Source of the DNA: Shewanella sp. ANA-3
Lineage (GTDB): Bacteria; Pseudomonadota; Gammaproteobacteria; Enterobacterales; Shewanellaceae
Assembly: GCF_000203935.1 (NCBI RefSeq)
Contig: NC_008577.1
Coordinates: forward strand, 3,596,001-3,660,000
DNA length: 64,000 nt
Direction of reading: 5' to 3'
Under the pieces are notes generated by a model that saw only the letters and a program-made list of their open reading frames with translations, was not told the DNA's origin and did not search any database. This document shows, piece by piece, positions 45,862 through 56,514 of the stretch. The position numbers and the translations under genes are program-made. The stretch's first letter is position 1, and each line of letters begins with the position of its first letter.

Positions 45862-47031
45862 TTATACTCCTTTTTTAGGTAACACTTTTGATAACCAGAA
45901 ATACCCGATCAAGGCCGCTAGAATTGAGCCTATCAAGGTGCCAAGGCGTGCTAAGTCGCCGAACATAGGGTCTGCTTGCTCAAATGCAAGCGAAGCAATA
46001 AACATCGACATAGTAAAACCAATACCACACATTGCCGCCACTGGCGCAATCTGCTTCCAACCAATTCCATCGGGTAATTGCGCCAACTTCAGTTTGACGG
46101 CCACATAACTAAACAACATTACACCAATCGGCTTACCTAACATGAGTCCCAATGCAATCCCAACGGGTACTGGGGAAATTAGGGCATCCAAACTCATGTT
46201 ACCTAAGGCCACCCCTGCATTCGCAAAGGCAAAAACAGGCAGGATAAGGAAAGTGCTCCAAGGGTGCAGGCTATGCTCTAAATGCTCAGAGGGTGAACTG
46301 CCATCCTTTGCCCGCAGTGGAATACAGAAGGCAATAATCACACCTGCCAAAGTCGCGTGGACGCCTGACTTCAATACCGCGACCCACAGGACGAGTCCCA
46401 ACACGCCATAGGGTGCTAATGCGGTCACGCCTTTACGGTTTAAGGCCACTAAACCGACAATCGCAATGCTGGCAATAATTAAGCTAATGGTTGACAGATC
46501 GCTGCTGTAGAAGAGCGCAATAATCACAATCACGCCTAAGTCATCGATGATAGCGAGCGCCAGCAGGAAGACCTTCAATGCCACTGGCACGCGGCTACCC
46601 AGCAACGCCATGATGCCGAGTGCAAACGCAATATCGGTAGCCGCAGGAATGGCCCAACCCACTTGGGTCACAGGATCGCCATAGTTAAATAGCAGATAGA
46701 TGCCAGCAGGCACTAACATACCACCAATCGCAGCGAAGGTTGGCAGTGAGGCCTGAGCGACACTGGATAAGGCGCCTTCTAACAGTTCACGCTTCACCTC
46801 TAAGCCAATCAGTAAGAAAAACAATGCCATCAGGCCATCGTTAATCCACAGTAACAGCGGCTTATGCAGATCGAGCGCGCCGACACGCACTTGTACTTCA
46901 GTACCGAGAAAACCTTGATAGAGTCCCGCTAGAGGAGAATTGGCCATGAGCATGGCTAAGACAACAGCAACCAATAACAGGATGCCGCCAGCCGATTCCT
47001 GGCTCAGAAAATTTCTAATTGCTTTTTCCAT
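45862..47031 (-). CDS. nhaA: Na+/H+ antiporter NhaA
   Basis: 389 residues (E. coli 388), about 12 membrane helices. The Na+-binding paired Asp is in [13 protein letters not shown], near 163-164. It exports Na+ in exchange for protons, mainly at alkaline pH. The open frame extends to 47112, but the conserved start [13 protein letters not shown] with GGAGTG before it sets the start at 47031. Followed by a coupled small exported protein and nhaR. Confidence 0.95.
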   Translation of the reverse strand: MEKAIRNFLSQESAGGILLLVAVVLAMLMANSPLAGLYQGFLGTEVQVRVGALDLHKPLLLWINDGLMALFFLLIGLEVKRELLEGALSSVAQASLPTFAAIGGMLVPAGIYLLFNYGDPVTQVGWAIPAATDIAFALGIMALLGSRVPVALKVFLLALAIIDDLGVIVIIALFYSSDLSTISLIIASIAIVGLVALNRKGVTALAPYGVLGLVLWVAVLKSGVHATLAGVIIAFCIPLRAKDGSSPSEHLEHSLHPWSTFLILPVFAFANAGVALGNMSLDALISPVPVGIALGLMLGKPIGVMLFSYVAVKLKLAQLPDGIGWKQIAPVAAMCGIGFTMSMFIASLAFEQADPMFGDLARLGTLIGSILAALIGYFWLSKVLPKKGV

Positions 47032-47106
47032 CTTGCACTCCAAAAAAATCATAATGAACTGAGTGTAGACGAAGAAAAAAAACAAGTATAATCGATAGTT
47101 TCGACA

Positions 47107-47132
47107 AAACACCTCGATAATTCCGAGGTGTT
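47107..47132 (-). terminator. Terminator of lgt-thyA
   Basis: Nine-bp arms AACACCTCG (47108-47116) and CGAGGTGTT (47124-47132), followed leftward by TTTTG, 18 bases after the thyA stop and ahead of nhaA. Confidence 0.75.
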
Positions 47133-47149
47133 AGTCGATTAATTCGCCA

Positions 47150-47944
47150 TTAAACGGCGACAGGGGCTTTGATATGCGGGTGTGGATCGTAGTGAGTTAG
47201 CTCGAAATCTTCGAATTGATAATCAAAGATTGAAGCGGGTTTACGCAGGATTGTCATGGTGGGTAACTGTCTTGGCTCACGGCTTAACTGCAACGCCGTT
47301 TGTTCCATATGGTTGGAGTACAAATGGGTATCGCCGCCCGTCCACACAAAGTCACCCAAAGCTAAATCACATTGCTGTGCCACCATCATGGTCAGCAGCG
47401 CATAACTGGCGATATTGAAAGGTAAGCCTAAGAACACATCACAGCTACGCTGATACAGCTGACAGGATAATTTGCCATCGGCAACATAGAATTGGAAAAA
47501 GGCATGGCAAGGTGCCAGCGCCATTTTATCCAGTTCACCCACGTTCCACGCCGAAACAATTAAACGACGTGAATCAGGTTGAGATTTGATTTGTGCAATT
47601 ACCTGAGCGATTTGGTCGATAGCATCGCCACTTTGGGTCGGCCAGCTGCGCCACTGCGCACCATAAACAGGGCCTAAATCGCCGTTTTCATCGGCCCATT
47701 CGTCCCAAATACTGACTTTATTCTCACGCAGATAAGCAATGTTGGTATCGCCTTTCAGGAACCACAATAGCTCATGAATAATCGAGCGCATATGGCACTT
47801 CTTGGTAGTGACTAAGGGAAAGCCCTTACTCAAATCGAAACGCATTTGATAACCAAACACTGAGCGAGTGCCGGTACCTGTGCGGTCTGATTTATCCACA
47901 CCTTCGGCTAAGATGTGCTTCATCAAGTCTAAATACTGTTGCAT
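47150..47944 (-). CDS. thyA: Thymidylate synthase
   Basis: 264 residues, the E. coli length. It converts dUMP to dTMP with methylene-tetrahydrofolate. The catalytic Cys is in [11 protein letters not shown] (near 146), and the folate/dUMP-binding segment [19 protein letters not shown] and Arg-rich loop are present. Its ATG overlaps the lgt stop (TAATG), so they are coupled, as in E. coli. A terminator follows. Confidence 0.98.
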   Translation of the reverse strand: MQQYLDLMKHILAEGVDKSDRTGTGTRSVFGYQMRFDLSKGFPLVTTKKCHMRSIIHELLWFLKGDTNIAYLRENKVSIWDEWADENGDLGPVYGAQWRSWPTQSGDAIDQIAQVIAQIKSQPDSRRLIVSAWNVGELDKMALAPCHAFFQFYVADGKLSCQLYQRSCDVFLGLPFNIASYALLTMMVAQQCDLALGDFVWTGGDTHLYSNHMEQTALQLSREPRQLPTMTILRKPASIFDYQFEDFELTHYDPHPHIKAPVAV

Positions 47945-48750
47945 TACTGCTTACCCTCTGGACGAAGAATTAAATATAAACCGAAGAGGATCATCGGCAC
48001 AGAGAGGATCTGCCCCATCGTCATAAAGCCCCAGTAGAGACCTAACTGCGCATCAGGTTGTCTTACGGTTTCAACAATCACACGGAAAATTCCGTATCCG
48101 AGTAAGAACATGCCCGACACGGCGCCGACTTTCTTCGTTCGTTTACTGAACCAATAGAGGAGCAGGAATAAGGCCACCCCTTCAAGGGCGAATTGATAGA
48201 GTTGTGATGGGTGACGAGGTTCAGGTCCACCACTTGGGAACACCATGGCCCAAGGGACATCGGTGACACGGCCCCACAACTCACCATTGATAAAGTTACC
48301 AATACGCCCCGCACCTAAGCCAATGGGCACCACGGGCGCCACCATGTCTGCGACCGCAAAGAAGGTACGCTTTTGCTTCCAGGCGATATAAATCATGGCG
48401 GTAATCACCCCCATCAAGCCGCCGTGGAAAGACATGCCACCTTCTGAAATCTTAAACAAATACATTGGGCTAGCGAGGAAGTAATCGAAATGATAGAAGA
48501 GCACATAGCCGATACGGCCACCTAAAATCACCCCTAAAAAGCCATAAAACAGCAGATCGGAAACCTGTTCCCTCGACCATAAACCATTGGAGCGGTCGGC
48601 CTGACGATTGAGTAACCACATGGCGGCGACAAAGCCAACTAGGTAAGTAAATCCATACCAACGCAGGGCAGGTTCAAAGGTTTGTCCAAAAATATCAAAG
48701 GGACCAAACTTCACGATCACGGGATCGATATTGGGAAAATTCAATGCCAT
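47944..48750 (-). CDS. lgt: Prolipoprotein diacylglyceryl transferase
   Basis: 268 residues, about seven membrane helices. It transfers diacylglyceryl from phosphatidylglycerol to the lipobox Cys. The signature [14 protein letters not shown] lies at about 137-150, with FHGG near 103. It lies just upstream of thyA. The gene is preceded by the TSUP gene after 45 bases and probably shares its transcript with ptsP-rppH. Confidence 0.97.
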   Translation of the reverse strand: MALNFPNIDPVIVKFGPFDIFGQTFEPALRWYGFTYLVGFVAAMWLLNRQADRSNGLWSREQVSDLLFYGFLGVILGGRIGYVLFYHFDYFLASPMYLFKISEGGMSFHGGLMGVITAMIYIAWKQKRTFFAVADMVAPVVPIGLGAGRIGNFINGELWGRVTDVPWAMVFPSGGPEPRHPSQLYQFALEGVALFLLLYWFSKRTKKVGAVSGMFLLGYGIFRVIVETVRQPDAQLGLYWGFMTMGQILSVPMILFGLYLILRPEGKQ

Positions 48751-48795
48751 AACTTATCCATCAACAGCCTCAAATCGAGGGCTAAACACTAAAAA

Positions 48796-49596
48796 TCAGC
48801 TCAGAATTAATTTGAGACCGACACACAAGAGTAAAAGTGCAAATATTTTTTTAAGGACCGAGGTAGGCCAAGTGCTTGCCGCCTTAACGCCTACAGGAGC
48901 CATTAAAATTGAGGTTATTATTAAGCCAAACAACGCAGGTAAATAGATATACCCTAAGGTTCCCTCTGGGAGATCCGGCGCGTTAAAGCCCGCGATTATA
49001 TACCCTAAGCTGCCCGACAAGGAGATTAATAATCCGGTCGCGGCTGAAAATCCTACAGCTAGGCGCATCTGTAAACCAAAATAGGTTAAAAACGGCACTA
49101 ACAAAACGCCGCCGCCGATCCCCATCAATCCTGCAATCGCGGCAACAATCACGGCCACCACAAACAAAACCATCGAGTTTGGCAGTTCTCGATTCGATTC
49201 AGTTTTAAAGGGATAAGCCATTTGAATCGCCATCAGCATCACAAATATTGCAAACCCTTGTCTGAGGGTCGCAGCAGGGATTTGCTCGGCAATAAAGCCA
49301 GACATTAAAGCGCCGAGAATAATCCCCGGAAACATGGTTCGAAACAATCCCCAGGGTACATTACCGCGTTTATGGTGAGCTCTGGCTGAAGAAATCGAGG
49401 TTAAAATAATCGCCGCAAGGGATGTGGCAATCGCAATATGGGGTAACTGAGCCGAAGTGATGCCAACCGAGGGCAAGATATAAAGCAGTGCGGGCACGAC
49501 AATTAAGCCACCACCGATGCCCAATAACCCCGCCATAAAACCGACAAACGCGCCTAAAGCCAAGCAAATAAAGAACACCGACAGCAAACTATCCAC
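48796..49596 (-). CDS. TSUP-family (TauE/SafE) membrane transporter
   Basis: 266 residues with about eight membrane helices and two related halves: GIGGGLIVVPALLY near the N-terminus and GIGGGVLLVPFL in the middle, typical of TauE/SafE transporters that move sulfite, sulfonates or other anions. The start is a GTG with only a weak purine run before it. It lies between ptsP and lgt, as in several Shewanella relatives; the substrate is unknown. Confidence 0.85.
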   Translation of the reverse strand: MDSLLSVFFICLALGAFVGFMAGLLGIGGGLIVVPALLYILPSVGITSAQLPHIAIATSLAAIILTSISSARAHHKRGNVPWGLFRTMFPGIILGALMSGFIAEQIPAATLRQGFAIFVMLMAIQMAYPFKTESNRELPNSMVLFVVAVIVAAIAGLMGIGGGVLLVPFLTYFGLQMRLAVGFSAATGLLISLSGSLGYIIAGFNAPDLPEGTLGYIYLPALFGLIITSILMAPVGVKAASTWPTSVLKKIFALLLLCVGLKLILS

Positions 49597-49654
49597 ACGG
49601 GTACCTACAGCGTGATTAAGTGAAGCCTTAGCTTAAAGCAAAAGGCGCGATTAG

Positions 49655-51889
49655 TTAATTAAGAATTGTGGCTAATCCCTGCTGTGTTAAATATTCTTTA
49701 ACCAACTCACGCACTTGGAAACCGTTCGACAGACTTAAGGCCTGCGACAAGAGTTGCGTCAAATCGGCGCGGGACACTCGGCGCAGCAGGTAATTTATCC
49801 GCGCTAAACTGCCTTGGTTCATACTCAAATGCTGGTATCCCATCGCCACCAACAGAATCGCCCCCATGGGTTCCCCCGCCAGCTCGCCACAGATACTGAT
49901 ATCGAGTTCATGATAGTCACAATCGAGTCTTGCCTGATGCAGTGCCCGAAGAATGCCTGGATGATAACTATCAAATAAGGAACTCACCCTTGGGTTGTTA
50001 CGGTCCACCGCGAGTAAATATTGGGTCAAATCGTTACTGCCGACCGACACAAAATCGACGCGTTTTGCCACTTCATCTAACTGATATAACAGCGCTGGAA
50101 CTTCGAGCATAATGCCAATGCGCGGCATTTCAATCTGGCTGTTCACATCGTTTTTGAGTTCAACATAGGCCTGCTCTAGATAGGCCAAGGATTGATCAAT
50201 CTCATCTAAATTACTGACCATAGGCAGTAAAATACTGAGCTGTTTGCACTCTCCGCCCGCTTGCAACATCGCTCTTAACTGAACGAGGAATAGCTCTGGG
50301 TGATCCAATGATAAGCGGATACCGCGCCAACCTAGGAAGGGGTTATCTTCTTTAATAGGGAAATAAGGCAGCGGCTTATCGCCTCCCACATCTAAGGTAC
50401 GCATCACCACAGGGCGACCCGATGCCGCCGATAACACCTGCTGATAGACTTTTACCTGCTCGGACTCACTCGGAAAACGCTGCTGCAACATAAAGGGAAT
50501 TTCGGTGCGATACAGCCCGATACCATCGGCACCTTCGGCAATTTCAGAAGCGACACCACTGAGTAACCCAGCGTTAAGGTATAACCGAATGCGAGTGCCA
50601 TCGAGCATGACCGACGGCAGGGCTAACTCCTGCGCGTATTGACGTTGCAACGCCTTTTGCGCCGAAATCAAACTGCGGTATTCGCTAACAATCGCTGGCG
50701 ATGGCGACACCATTAATTGCCCGCGGCTGGCATTGACCACTAACAGCTTCTGATCAATATCGGCCGACAATAACTGCTCGACGCCAGTAATCGCAGGTAC
50801 GCCCAGTGCGCGCGCTAAAATCGCCGCGTGGGAGTTAACACCTCCCAGTTCAGTGACAATACCGGCCAATTTTTGCCGAGGGAATTCGGCGAGCATAGTG
50901 GCATCCGCTTCACGGGTCACTAGAATCACCGGCTTATCGGGTTCAAGCTCTAAACGCTCGGGTTCGATTAACTGCCTTAATACCTTTTGCCCCAGATCCC
51001 GAATATCGCTCGCCCGCTCCTTGAGGTAAGGATCTTCCATCGCTAAAAACTGTTGAATATAACGCAGCGAAACACGGCTAACCGCCGATTCTGCTTCCCA
51101 GCCCTGCTGCACTTCGCGAGCATATTCACCACCTAGGCTGACATCATCGAGCAGCAGCTGCAACGCATTGAATATTGAGGCGACTTCCTCATCCTGCTCA
51201 CGGTCGAAACGTTGAGATAAGGCACCAATAGCCTCTTTACAACGCCCCATCGCCGCCACTAATCGGCTGGATTCGAGGACAATATCCTCACAGCGAACAT
51301 CGGGCTGCTCGAGGGAGATTTCGCCACCGAGCACCAAGGCATGGGCAATGGCGATACCGCTGGATGCAGAGGTTCCTTGAAATAAAATCTGTTGATGCAG
51401 CGAACTGACCTGCGCCTTTTGCTTTAATCCCCGGATCGCCATCGCGAGCTGCGCGGCCAAGGTCATTAAGAAGGCTTCTTCCCCTTCGCTAAATTGCCGC
51501 GCGCTGGCCTGCTGCACCACAATTACGCCGACGACGGCTTTTTGATAAATAATGGGGACGGCTAAAAAGGCACGGTATTCTTCTTCAGCAACTTCGGGGA
51601 AGAGCTTAAAGCGTGGGTGCAAACGCGCATCAGCAAGGTTTACGGCTTCTTCACGTTCGGCGGCCAAGCCAACCAAGCCTTGGGTTAACGGCATGCGCAC
51701 GCGCCCAACGGCACTCTTTTCGAGGCCATCGGTGGCTGATAATACGAGTTCTTGCTGATCTAGGATGTAGACCGAGCAACATTGGGTTTCCATCGCCGCT
51801 TTGGTCGATGAAACTAGGACTTCTAATGCGGTTTCTAAGCTGTGGGCGGACGCCACAGCTTGAGTAATATCCCTGAGCGTATTTAACAC
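49655..51889 (-). CDS. ptsP: PEP phosphotransferase PtsP (EI-Ntr)
   Basis: About 744 residues. An N-terminal GAF domain (about 14-160), a PEP-utilising N-terminal domain, the phosphohistidine domain with GGVNSHAAILARALG near 350-364 (His phosphorylated), and a C-terminal TIM barrel with VSVGSNDLTQYLLAVDR. It is the first enzyme of the nitrogen phosphotransferase chain and passes phosphate to NPr and EIIA-Ntr. A TTG at 51898 is the most upstream start, but the GTG at 51889 aligns with E. coli and has AGAGGA nine bases before it. rppH lies just upstream. Confidence 0.95.
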   Translation of the reverse strand: MLNTLRDITQAVASAHSLETALEVLVSSTKAAMETQCCSVYILDQQELVLSATDGLEKSAVGRVRMPLTQGLVGLAAEREEAVNLADARLHPRFKLFPEVAEEEYRAFLAVPIIYQKAVVGVIVVQQASARQFSEGEEAFLMTLAAQLAMAIRGLKQKAQVSSLHQQILFQGTSASSGIAIAHALVLGGEISLEQPDVRCEDIVLESSRLVAAMGRCKEAIGALSQRFDREQDEEVASIFNALQLLLDDVSLGGEYAREVQQGWEAESAVSRVSLRYIQQFLAMEDPYLKERASDIRDLGQKVLRQLIEPERLELEPDKPVILVTREADATMLAEFPRQKLAGIVTELGGVNSHAAILARALGVPAITGVEQLLSADIDQKLLVVNASRGQLMVSPSPAIVSEYRSLISAQKALQRQYAQELALPSVMLDGTRIRLYLNAGLLSGVASEIAEGADGIGLYRTEIPFMLQQRFPSESEQVKVYQQVLSAASGRPVVMRTLDVGGDKPLPYFPIKEDNPFLGWRGIRLSLDHPELFLVQLRAMLQAGGECKQLSILLPMVSNLDEIDQSLAYLEQAYVELKNDVNSQIEMPRIGIMLEVPALLYQLDEVAKRVDFVSVGSNDLTQYLLAVDRNNPRVSSLFDSYHPGILRALHQARLDCDYHELDISICGELAGEPMGAILLVAMGYQHLSMNQGSLARINYLLRRVSRADLTQLLSQALSLSNGFQVRELVKEYLTQQGLATILN

Positions 51890-51912
51890 TGTTTTCAATC
51901 CTCTTTTGAAAA

Positions 51913-52437
51913 TCAGCCCGTTGTTCTTTGTCTTACCCGCTTCCTCGGAATTTCCTGGGTTTGGAATGACAATGCCGTTACCGCAAACTCTTTCATTACC
52001 TTACGATAAACATCACGCTTAAATGAGACAACCTGCCGCACGGGATACCAATAACTTACCCAACGCCAATCGTCAAACTCAGGGTGGCCTGAGGAACTTA
52101 AATTAATCGCACTATCTTGGCTTTTGAGTTGTAACAGAAACCATTTTTGTTTTTGGCCAATGCACACAGGCTTGCTGTCCTGTCTCACTAAACGCTTGGG
52201 CAAGCGGTATCTTAACCAAGAACGGGTCGAGGTTAATATAGTGACATGCTCGGGTCTTAAGCCTACTTCCTCATACAATTCACGGTACATCGCCTCTTCG
52301 GCCGATTCACCATCATCGACACCGCCCTGAGGAAATTGCCATGAATGTTGTCCGAATCGTCTGGCCCACATGACTTGGCCGTATCTATTACAAATTATTA
52401 TGCCCACATTTGCGCGAAAGCCGTCGCTATCAATCAC
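51913..52437 (-). CDS. rppH: RNA pyrophosphohydrolase RppH
   Basis: 174 residues with a Nudix box at about 38-60 ([22 protein letters not shown]). It removes pyrophosphate from the 5' end of mRNAs and so starts decay. The GTG start, giving MIDSDGFR, matches the E. coli protein, which also uses GTG. It is followed by ptsP after 23 bases, forming an operon, and divergent from mutH across a 691-base AT-rich gap. Confidence 0.96.
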   Translation of the reverse strand: MIDSDGFRANVGIIICNRYGQVMWARRFGQHSWQFPQGGVDDGESAEEAMYRELYEEVGLRPEHVTILTSTRSWLRYRLPKRLVRQDSKPVCIGQKQKWFLLQLKSQDSAINLSSSGHPEFDDWRWVSYWYPVRQVVSFKRDVYRKVMKEFAVTALSFQTQEIPRKRVRQRTTG

Positions 52438-52521
52438 ATGGACTCCAAATAAGGATAACTTTTAATAAACCGATTGTTTCACAAAGCCAGTCTCTCAGCA
52501 AACCTCTATTTACAGCTATTT

Positions 52522-52938
52522 TTTGGATAAATACCTTCAACTTACTACTTTATCAACAATCCAAGGGGTTCAAGCTTGGGGATATCCACATTTTCTGTGG
52601 ATATCTCTGTTTGAAACTCGGGTAAACTAGGTATATCGTTCAAAAAACAGTAAATATAATTCATGGCAGCCCGCTTACTTAAATAAAATAAAAACATAAA
52701 AATTATAAAGTTACGCGTTAGCAGTATACAAACCGGTGATTCAAAAATTAAAAAGCTCACTTTTTAACCTAATGCAAATTAAGCGATTTCATCCGAGTAA
52801 CACCTAAATGTTATACACAGAGCTCACCCCAAATTACCCACACTCCCCTGGAAAAATGCCTCTTTTTACCATTGACTCACGATTTTTAATCGGTTAAAGC
52901 CCACTGCATTGTGAGTTATCCATAATATCTGTGGATAA
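52522..52938. other. Cluster of DnaA-box-like sequences
   Basis: In the 691-base rppH-mutH gap there are two perfect TTWTNCACA-type boxes: TTATACACA (52811-52819) and TGTGGATAA (52930-52938, reverse). One-mismatch copies occur at 52522-52530, 52582-52590, 52596-52604, 52834-52842 and 52916-52924. Two of these form the arms of a perfect inverted repeat GATATCCACA / TGTGGATATC (52581-52605). No credible gene lies in the gap, which is rich in A and T and has several dyads. A DnaA-titration site, a regulatory region or chance in AT-rich DNA are all possible. Confidence 0.4.
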
Positions 52939-53128
52939 ATATGTGAGAAACGCAAGGGAAAACCGAGAGTAACTTTGAACACTTTCACAGGTATTGGAAT
53001 GCAAACCTACAACTAACATTAAAATCATACACTTACAGATTTATCTGTGAGTACAATCTTATCCTTTTTTGAGTGCTTAATTTTTAACCTCTGTTGCTAA
53101 GCACCTATTTTCCAGTAAAATTCGCCTT

Positions 53129-53800
53129 ATGAAACCGATAATCCCCCCTCAAAATCTGAGCGAACTGCTCGAACGTGCCAATATGATGGCCGGCATCTCT
53201 TTGGCTCAAATTGCTGCTCACCGGGGGATTGCTGTGCCTAAGGATCTGAAACGAGATAAGGGCTGGGTCGGACAACTCATTGAAATGGAGTTAGGTGCGA
53301 CGGCCGGCTCAAAACCCGAGCAGGATTTTCTCCACCTCGGTGTAGAGCTAAAAACCATTCCCATCGATAGCAAAGGCAAACCACTGGAAACCACCTATGT
53401 GTGTGTGGCGCCGCTTACCAATATCGAAGGCTTAACCTGGCAGGACAGCTTAGTGTGTCACAAGTTGCAGCGTGTACTCTGGGTACCCGTTGAGGGAGAG
53501 CGGCATATTCCTGTGGGAGATCGTAGAGTCGGTACCCCCATATTGTGGGAACCTGATCTCCAAGAGCAAAGGTTACTGCAACAGGATTGGGAGGAGATAA
53601 TGGAACTTATCGCCTTAGGTAAAGTGGAAAAACTCACTGCAAGGCATGGCGAAGTGTTGCAACTGCGCCCTAAAGCCGCCAACAGTAAGGCGCTGACACA
53701 GAGCATTGCCGAGGACGGTAGCCTAAAAATGACCAATCCACGTGGTTTCTATTTAAAGACCGCTTTTACCGCCATGCTATTAAATAAGGTATTTGGTTAA
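53129..53800 (+). CDS. mutH: DNA mismatch repair endonuclease MutH
   Basis: 223 residues, near E. coli MutH (229). Catalytic residues Asp66, Glu73 and Lys75 lie in [14 protein letters not shown]. It nicks the unmethylated strand at hemimethylated GATC and works with MutL and MutS, so the organism should have Dam methylation. It is divergent from rppH across a long AT-rich gap and followed by the adenylate cyclase gene after 123 bases. Confidence 0.96.
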   Translation: MKPIIPPQNLSELLERANMMAGISLAQIAAHRGIAVPKDLKRDKGWVGQLIEMELGATAGSKPEQDFLHLGVELKTIPIDSKGKPLETTYVCVAPLTNIEGLTWQDSLVCHKLQRVLWVPVEGERHIPVGDRRVGTPILWEPDLQEQRLLQQDWEEIMELIALGKVEKLTARHGEVLQLRPKAANSKALTQSIAEDGSLKMTNPRGFYLKTAFTAMLLNKVFG

Positions 53801-53923
53801 ATTTTCGTAGCTATATAGCGTTGGATTGATCCAGATCACAAATATCACTGGCACTCTAGTGATGATTTTCTATAAACTACGGCATCCTGAAATATATGGT
53901 CGTATTCGGATACAAAACCCGTT

Positions 53924-54991
53924 GTGAGAGCACGTAGACAAGCGAAAAAACTTCTTTTTGCGATATTAGCTTGGGCGATAGCCATGGCTGCGTTCGTGTT
54001 TTTCCGATATGCACAGTCGCCGGAGTTACCACAATGGGCTGTCGGTTCGGCCGATCTCGCGACGCTTGCCGTCTACATGGGCATCATTTTTGGCAGCCTA
54101 CATTGGATGTCAAACCTGATCGCCGACTTCAGCGCCATCAATCGTCTTCCCTATGTATTCTCAGTGATTTTTAAAGGTTTGTTCCTGCTACTCGGGGCGA
54201 CCACCTTAGCCTATATGACCCAGTTCTTGAATATGTGGGCCATTGAAAATCATATGTCGACCCTAAGACAAATGCTCACGGCGCATATTCTCTATAGTCC
54301 ATCCTTCCAAGCGCTCATTGTCTATTTAGTGGTTGTACGGGTCAGCTTAGCCTTTGTCGAACAAATGGCACTCTTGGTTGGGCCGCGTATTCTGCTCAAT
54401 ATTGGTTTAGGTAAATACCATAAACCACGATACGAGCAGCGTTTATTCCTTTATTTAGATATGGTTGCCTCGACAACCCACGCCGAATCCCTCGGGGATT
54501 ACCGTTTTAGCCGTCTGATTCAAGACAGCTTTAGCCTGCTATCCGATACTGTGACCAATAACGAAGCCGAAATTTACCGTTATATGGGTGATGCCGTATT
54601 GATCCACTGGCCGTTAGAAGAAGGCGTAGTGCACGACCGCTGCATGAATATCTATTTTGAATTTAGCCAGCAGTTAAATTGGCAGCGACGTTACTTTGAA
54701 GAGCACTATGGCTTTGTGCCCAAATTTAAGGCGGCAGCGCACTGTGGACAAGTGGTCGCTGCTGTGGTTGGTGTGCAAAAACAAGAAATTAGCTTCTTTA
54801 GTGATGTGCTAAATACCTTAGCCAGACTTCAAGATCAGTGTAATCCACTGGGGCAACGCATGCTGATCTCTGGTGCGCTGGCGGGCCGACTCGACAATCC
54901 CAATAGCGAATACCGCTTAACCAATTTGGGTCCAGTCAAATTAAAGGGGAAACAACACTCGATTGAAGTGTTTGGTGTTTCCCCTCTCTAA
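53924..54991 (+). CDS. cyaC: Membrane class III adenylate cyclase
   Basis: 355 residues. About five N-terminal membrane segments (about 10-28, 43-62, 78-100, 130-150 and nearby) and a C-terminal class III cyclase catalytic domain (about 175-345). Metal-binding Asp179 (in LYLDMVAS) and Asp223 (in YMGDAVL), transition-state Asn297 and Arg301 (in DVLNTLAR), and Lys near 267 with Asp294 fit ATP specificity. I recall S. oneidensis CyaC as the class III cyclase encoded in this neighbourhood and contributing cAMP for CRP-dependent anaerobic respiration. The start is a GTG with a poor ribosome site. Confidence 0.85.
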   Translation: MRARRQAKKLLFAILAWAIAMAAFVFFRYAQSPELPQWAVGSADLATLAVYMGIIFGSLHWMSNLIADFSAINRLPYVFSVIFKGLFLLLGATTLAYMTQFLNMWAIENHMSTLRQMLTAHILYSPSFQALIVYLVVVRVSLAFVEQMALLVGPRILLNIGLGKYHKPRYEQRLFLYLDMVASTTHAESLGDYRFSRLIQDSFSLLSDTVTNNEAEIYRYMGDAVLIHWPLEEGVVHDRCMNIYFEFSQQLNWQRRYFEEHYGFVPKFKAAAHCGQVVAAVVGVQKQEISFFSDVLNTLARLQDQCNPLGQRMLISGALAGRLDNPNSEYRLTNLGPVKLKGKQHSIEVFGVSPL

Positions 54992-55018
54992 TATCCTAGC
55001 TATTTTAACTTACAGCGA

Positions 55019-55930
55019 TTATTCGATTTCTTTGGTTAATAGCTTTTGAATAAGCAAACCTAAGGTACGGAAGGTCAAAATCCGGCTGGTTGTTTGTCGC
55101 CAAACTAAGCCGATATCACGGTAAGGCGCTTCACCTGGCGGAGTCATCACCACTAGATCGGTATCATTTAAGATGCCAGCATCGATCGCCATTTGCGGTA
55201 AGAAGGTAGTGCCCAACTTGCTATCCACCATTTGCACTAAAGTGTGCAGACTGGTCGCGGCAAAGGGATTCACTTTCGCGCTGTCACCTAACTGACAAGC
55301 GGTAATTGCATGCCCTGTAATGCAGTGCTCACTCTGCAGCAGGAAGATACTCTCATCGGGCAAGGTCTGATAATCGATAGGCTGATGAATGCCACCCACT
55401 AAGTCTTTATGGATCACCATCTTAAAGGGGTCTATCCCGACTTTCATGCTATGGTAACCACTGGTATCCACGGGCAAGGCGAGGATAAGTAAGTCCAACT
55501 CCCCTTTACCTAAGGCATCGAGCAAACGCTCAGTGGTATCTTCTTTGAGTAACAAACTCATCGCCGGATAAGCTTGCTGACATTGCTTAACCACACGGCT
55601 TAATAAAAATGGCGCAATGGTTGGAATACAACCTAAGCGGATATCCCCAGTCATAGGTTCGCCCTGGTTTTTCACCAGTTCGACTAAATCATCCACATCT
55701 GTCAGGATTTTGCGGGAACGCTGCACCACTTCTTCACCTATAGCGGTGAACATAAAGGATTTATGATCACGTTCAATCAATTGATGGCCAAGCTGTTCTT
55801 CAAGATTCTGGATCCCGCTCGACAGCGTTGATTGACTGACAAAACACACCTTAGCGGCGCGGTTAAAATTCTGCTCTTGGTGAAGGTTCACCAAATAGAA
55901 TAAATTCTTAAGGCTAGGTAAATTTTTCAT
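55019..55930 (-). CDS. oxyR: Hydrogen peroxide sensor OxyR
   Basis: 303 residues, LysR-type. N-terminal winged helix-turn-helix (about 1-62) and an effector domain containing Cys203 and Cys212, nine residues apart like the redox pair Cys199-Cys208 of E. coli OxyR (segment SEHCITGHAITACQL). On oxidation the disulfide turns on peroxide-defence genes. It converges with cyaC and lies downstream of hptA. Confidence 0.93.
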   Translation of the reverse strand: MKNLPSLKNLFYLVNLHQEQNFNRAAKVCFVSQSTLSSGIQNLEEQLGHQLIERDHKSFMFTAIGEEVVQRSRKILTDVDDLVELVKNQGEPMTGDIRLGCIPTIAPFLLSRVVKQCQQAYPAMSLLLKEDTTERLLDALGKGELDLLILALPVDTSGYHSMKVGIDPFKMVIHKDLVGGIHQPIDYQTLPDESIFLLQSEHCITGHAITACQLGDSAKVNPFAATSLHTLVQMVDSKLGTTFLPQMAIDAGILNDTDLVVMTPPGEAPYRDIGLVWRQTTSRILTFRTLGLLIQKLLTKEIE

Positions 55931-56148
55931 TTAATCGATTGCCACTAAGGTTATGAATTAATAAATTTAATCAACTCTAGCATAAGTTATCAACTAAAAC
56001 GCGGCTGAATTGCTCAATACTGTGAGCAAAATCGATTTTCAATCAAAGGAAAACCTAAGAGAGCGCTTACTAAGAACAAACGGAAGGGATAAAGACTGGA
56101 ATAGAGGTTATTGAGGTGCAACCTGCAGCTGCACCTCCATAGTACAGA

Positions 56149-56514
56149 CTAAGCTTTAGCCTGTAGGAATTGCTTTAACTGCTGGAGATCGGCACTTGCA
56201 AATTCAACAATTTGCGCGACCCAGGTTCCATGTTCAGCTTCCCAACGTGCTTCTTCGCCATGTTGGAGTAACTGGGCAATTTGCTGAATACGTTTTAAAC
56301 CCACTGAGCCCGCCGCACCTTTAAACTTATGAGCTTCGGCGCATAAAGTGTCCTTATCGGCAGCTTCGTTAGCCTTGACTAGATTCCCTACATACTCAGG
56401 CATTAATTGCTCAAACAAGACCACACTCTTTAGCAGAGTTCCGGCACCAATCGCACTGCAATACTGTTCTAACGTATTGAGATCTAGGATTGTTTCTAAT
56501 TCAACTGTGGCCAT
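56149..56514 (-). CDS. hptA: Histidine phosphotransfer protein HptA
   Basis: 121 residues, an HPt domain of four-helix-bundle type. The phosphorylated His62 lies in HKFKGAAGSVGL. In S. oneidensis the separate HPt protein HptA carries phosphate between the sensor ArcS and the regulator ArcA, replacing the HPt domain missing from a full ArcB; gene identity here rests on location next to oxyR and on the sequence. It is 218 bases upstream of oxyR and may be transcribed with it. Confidence 0.85.
   Translation of the reverse strand: MATVELETILDLNTLEQYCSAIGAGTLLKSVVLFEQLMPEYVGNLVKANEAADKDTLCAEAHKFKGAAGSVGLKRIQQIAQLLQHGEEARWEAEHGTWVAQIVEFASADLQQLKQFLQAKA

Noticed and set aside
52545..52760. 71-residue open frame in the rppH-mutH gap
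   Set aside because: It is AT-rich, lacks a ribosome site and overlaps the DnaA-box-like dyad; no family resemblance.
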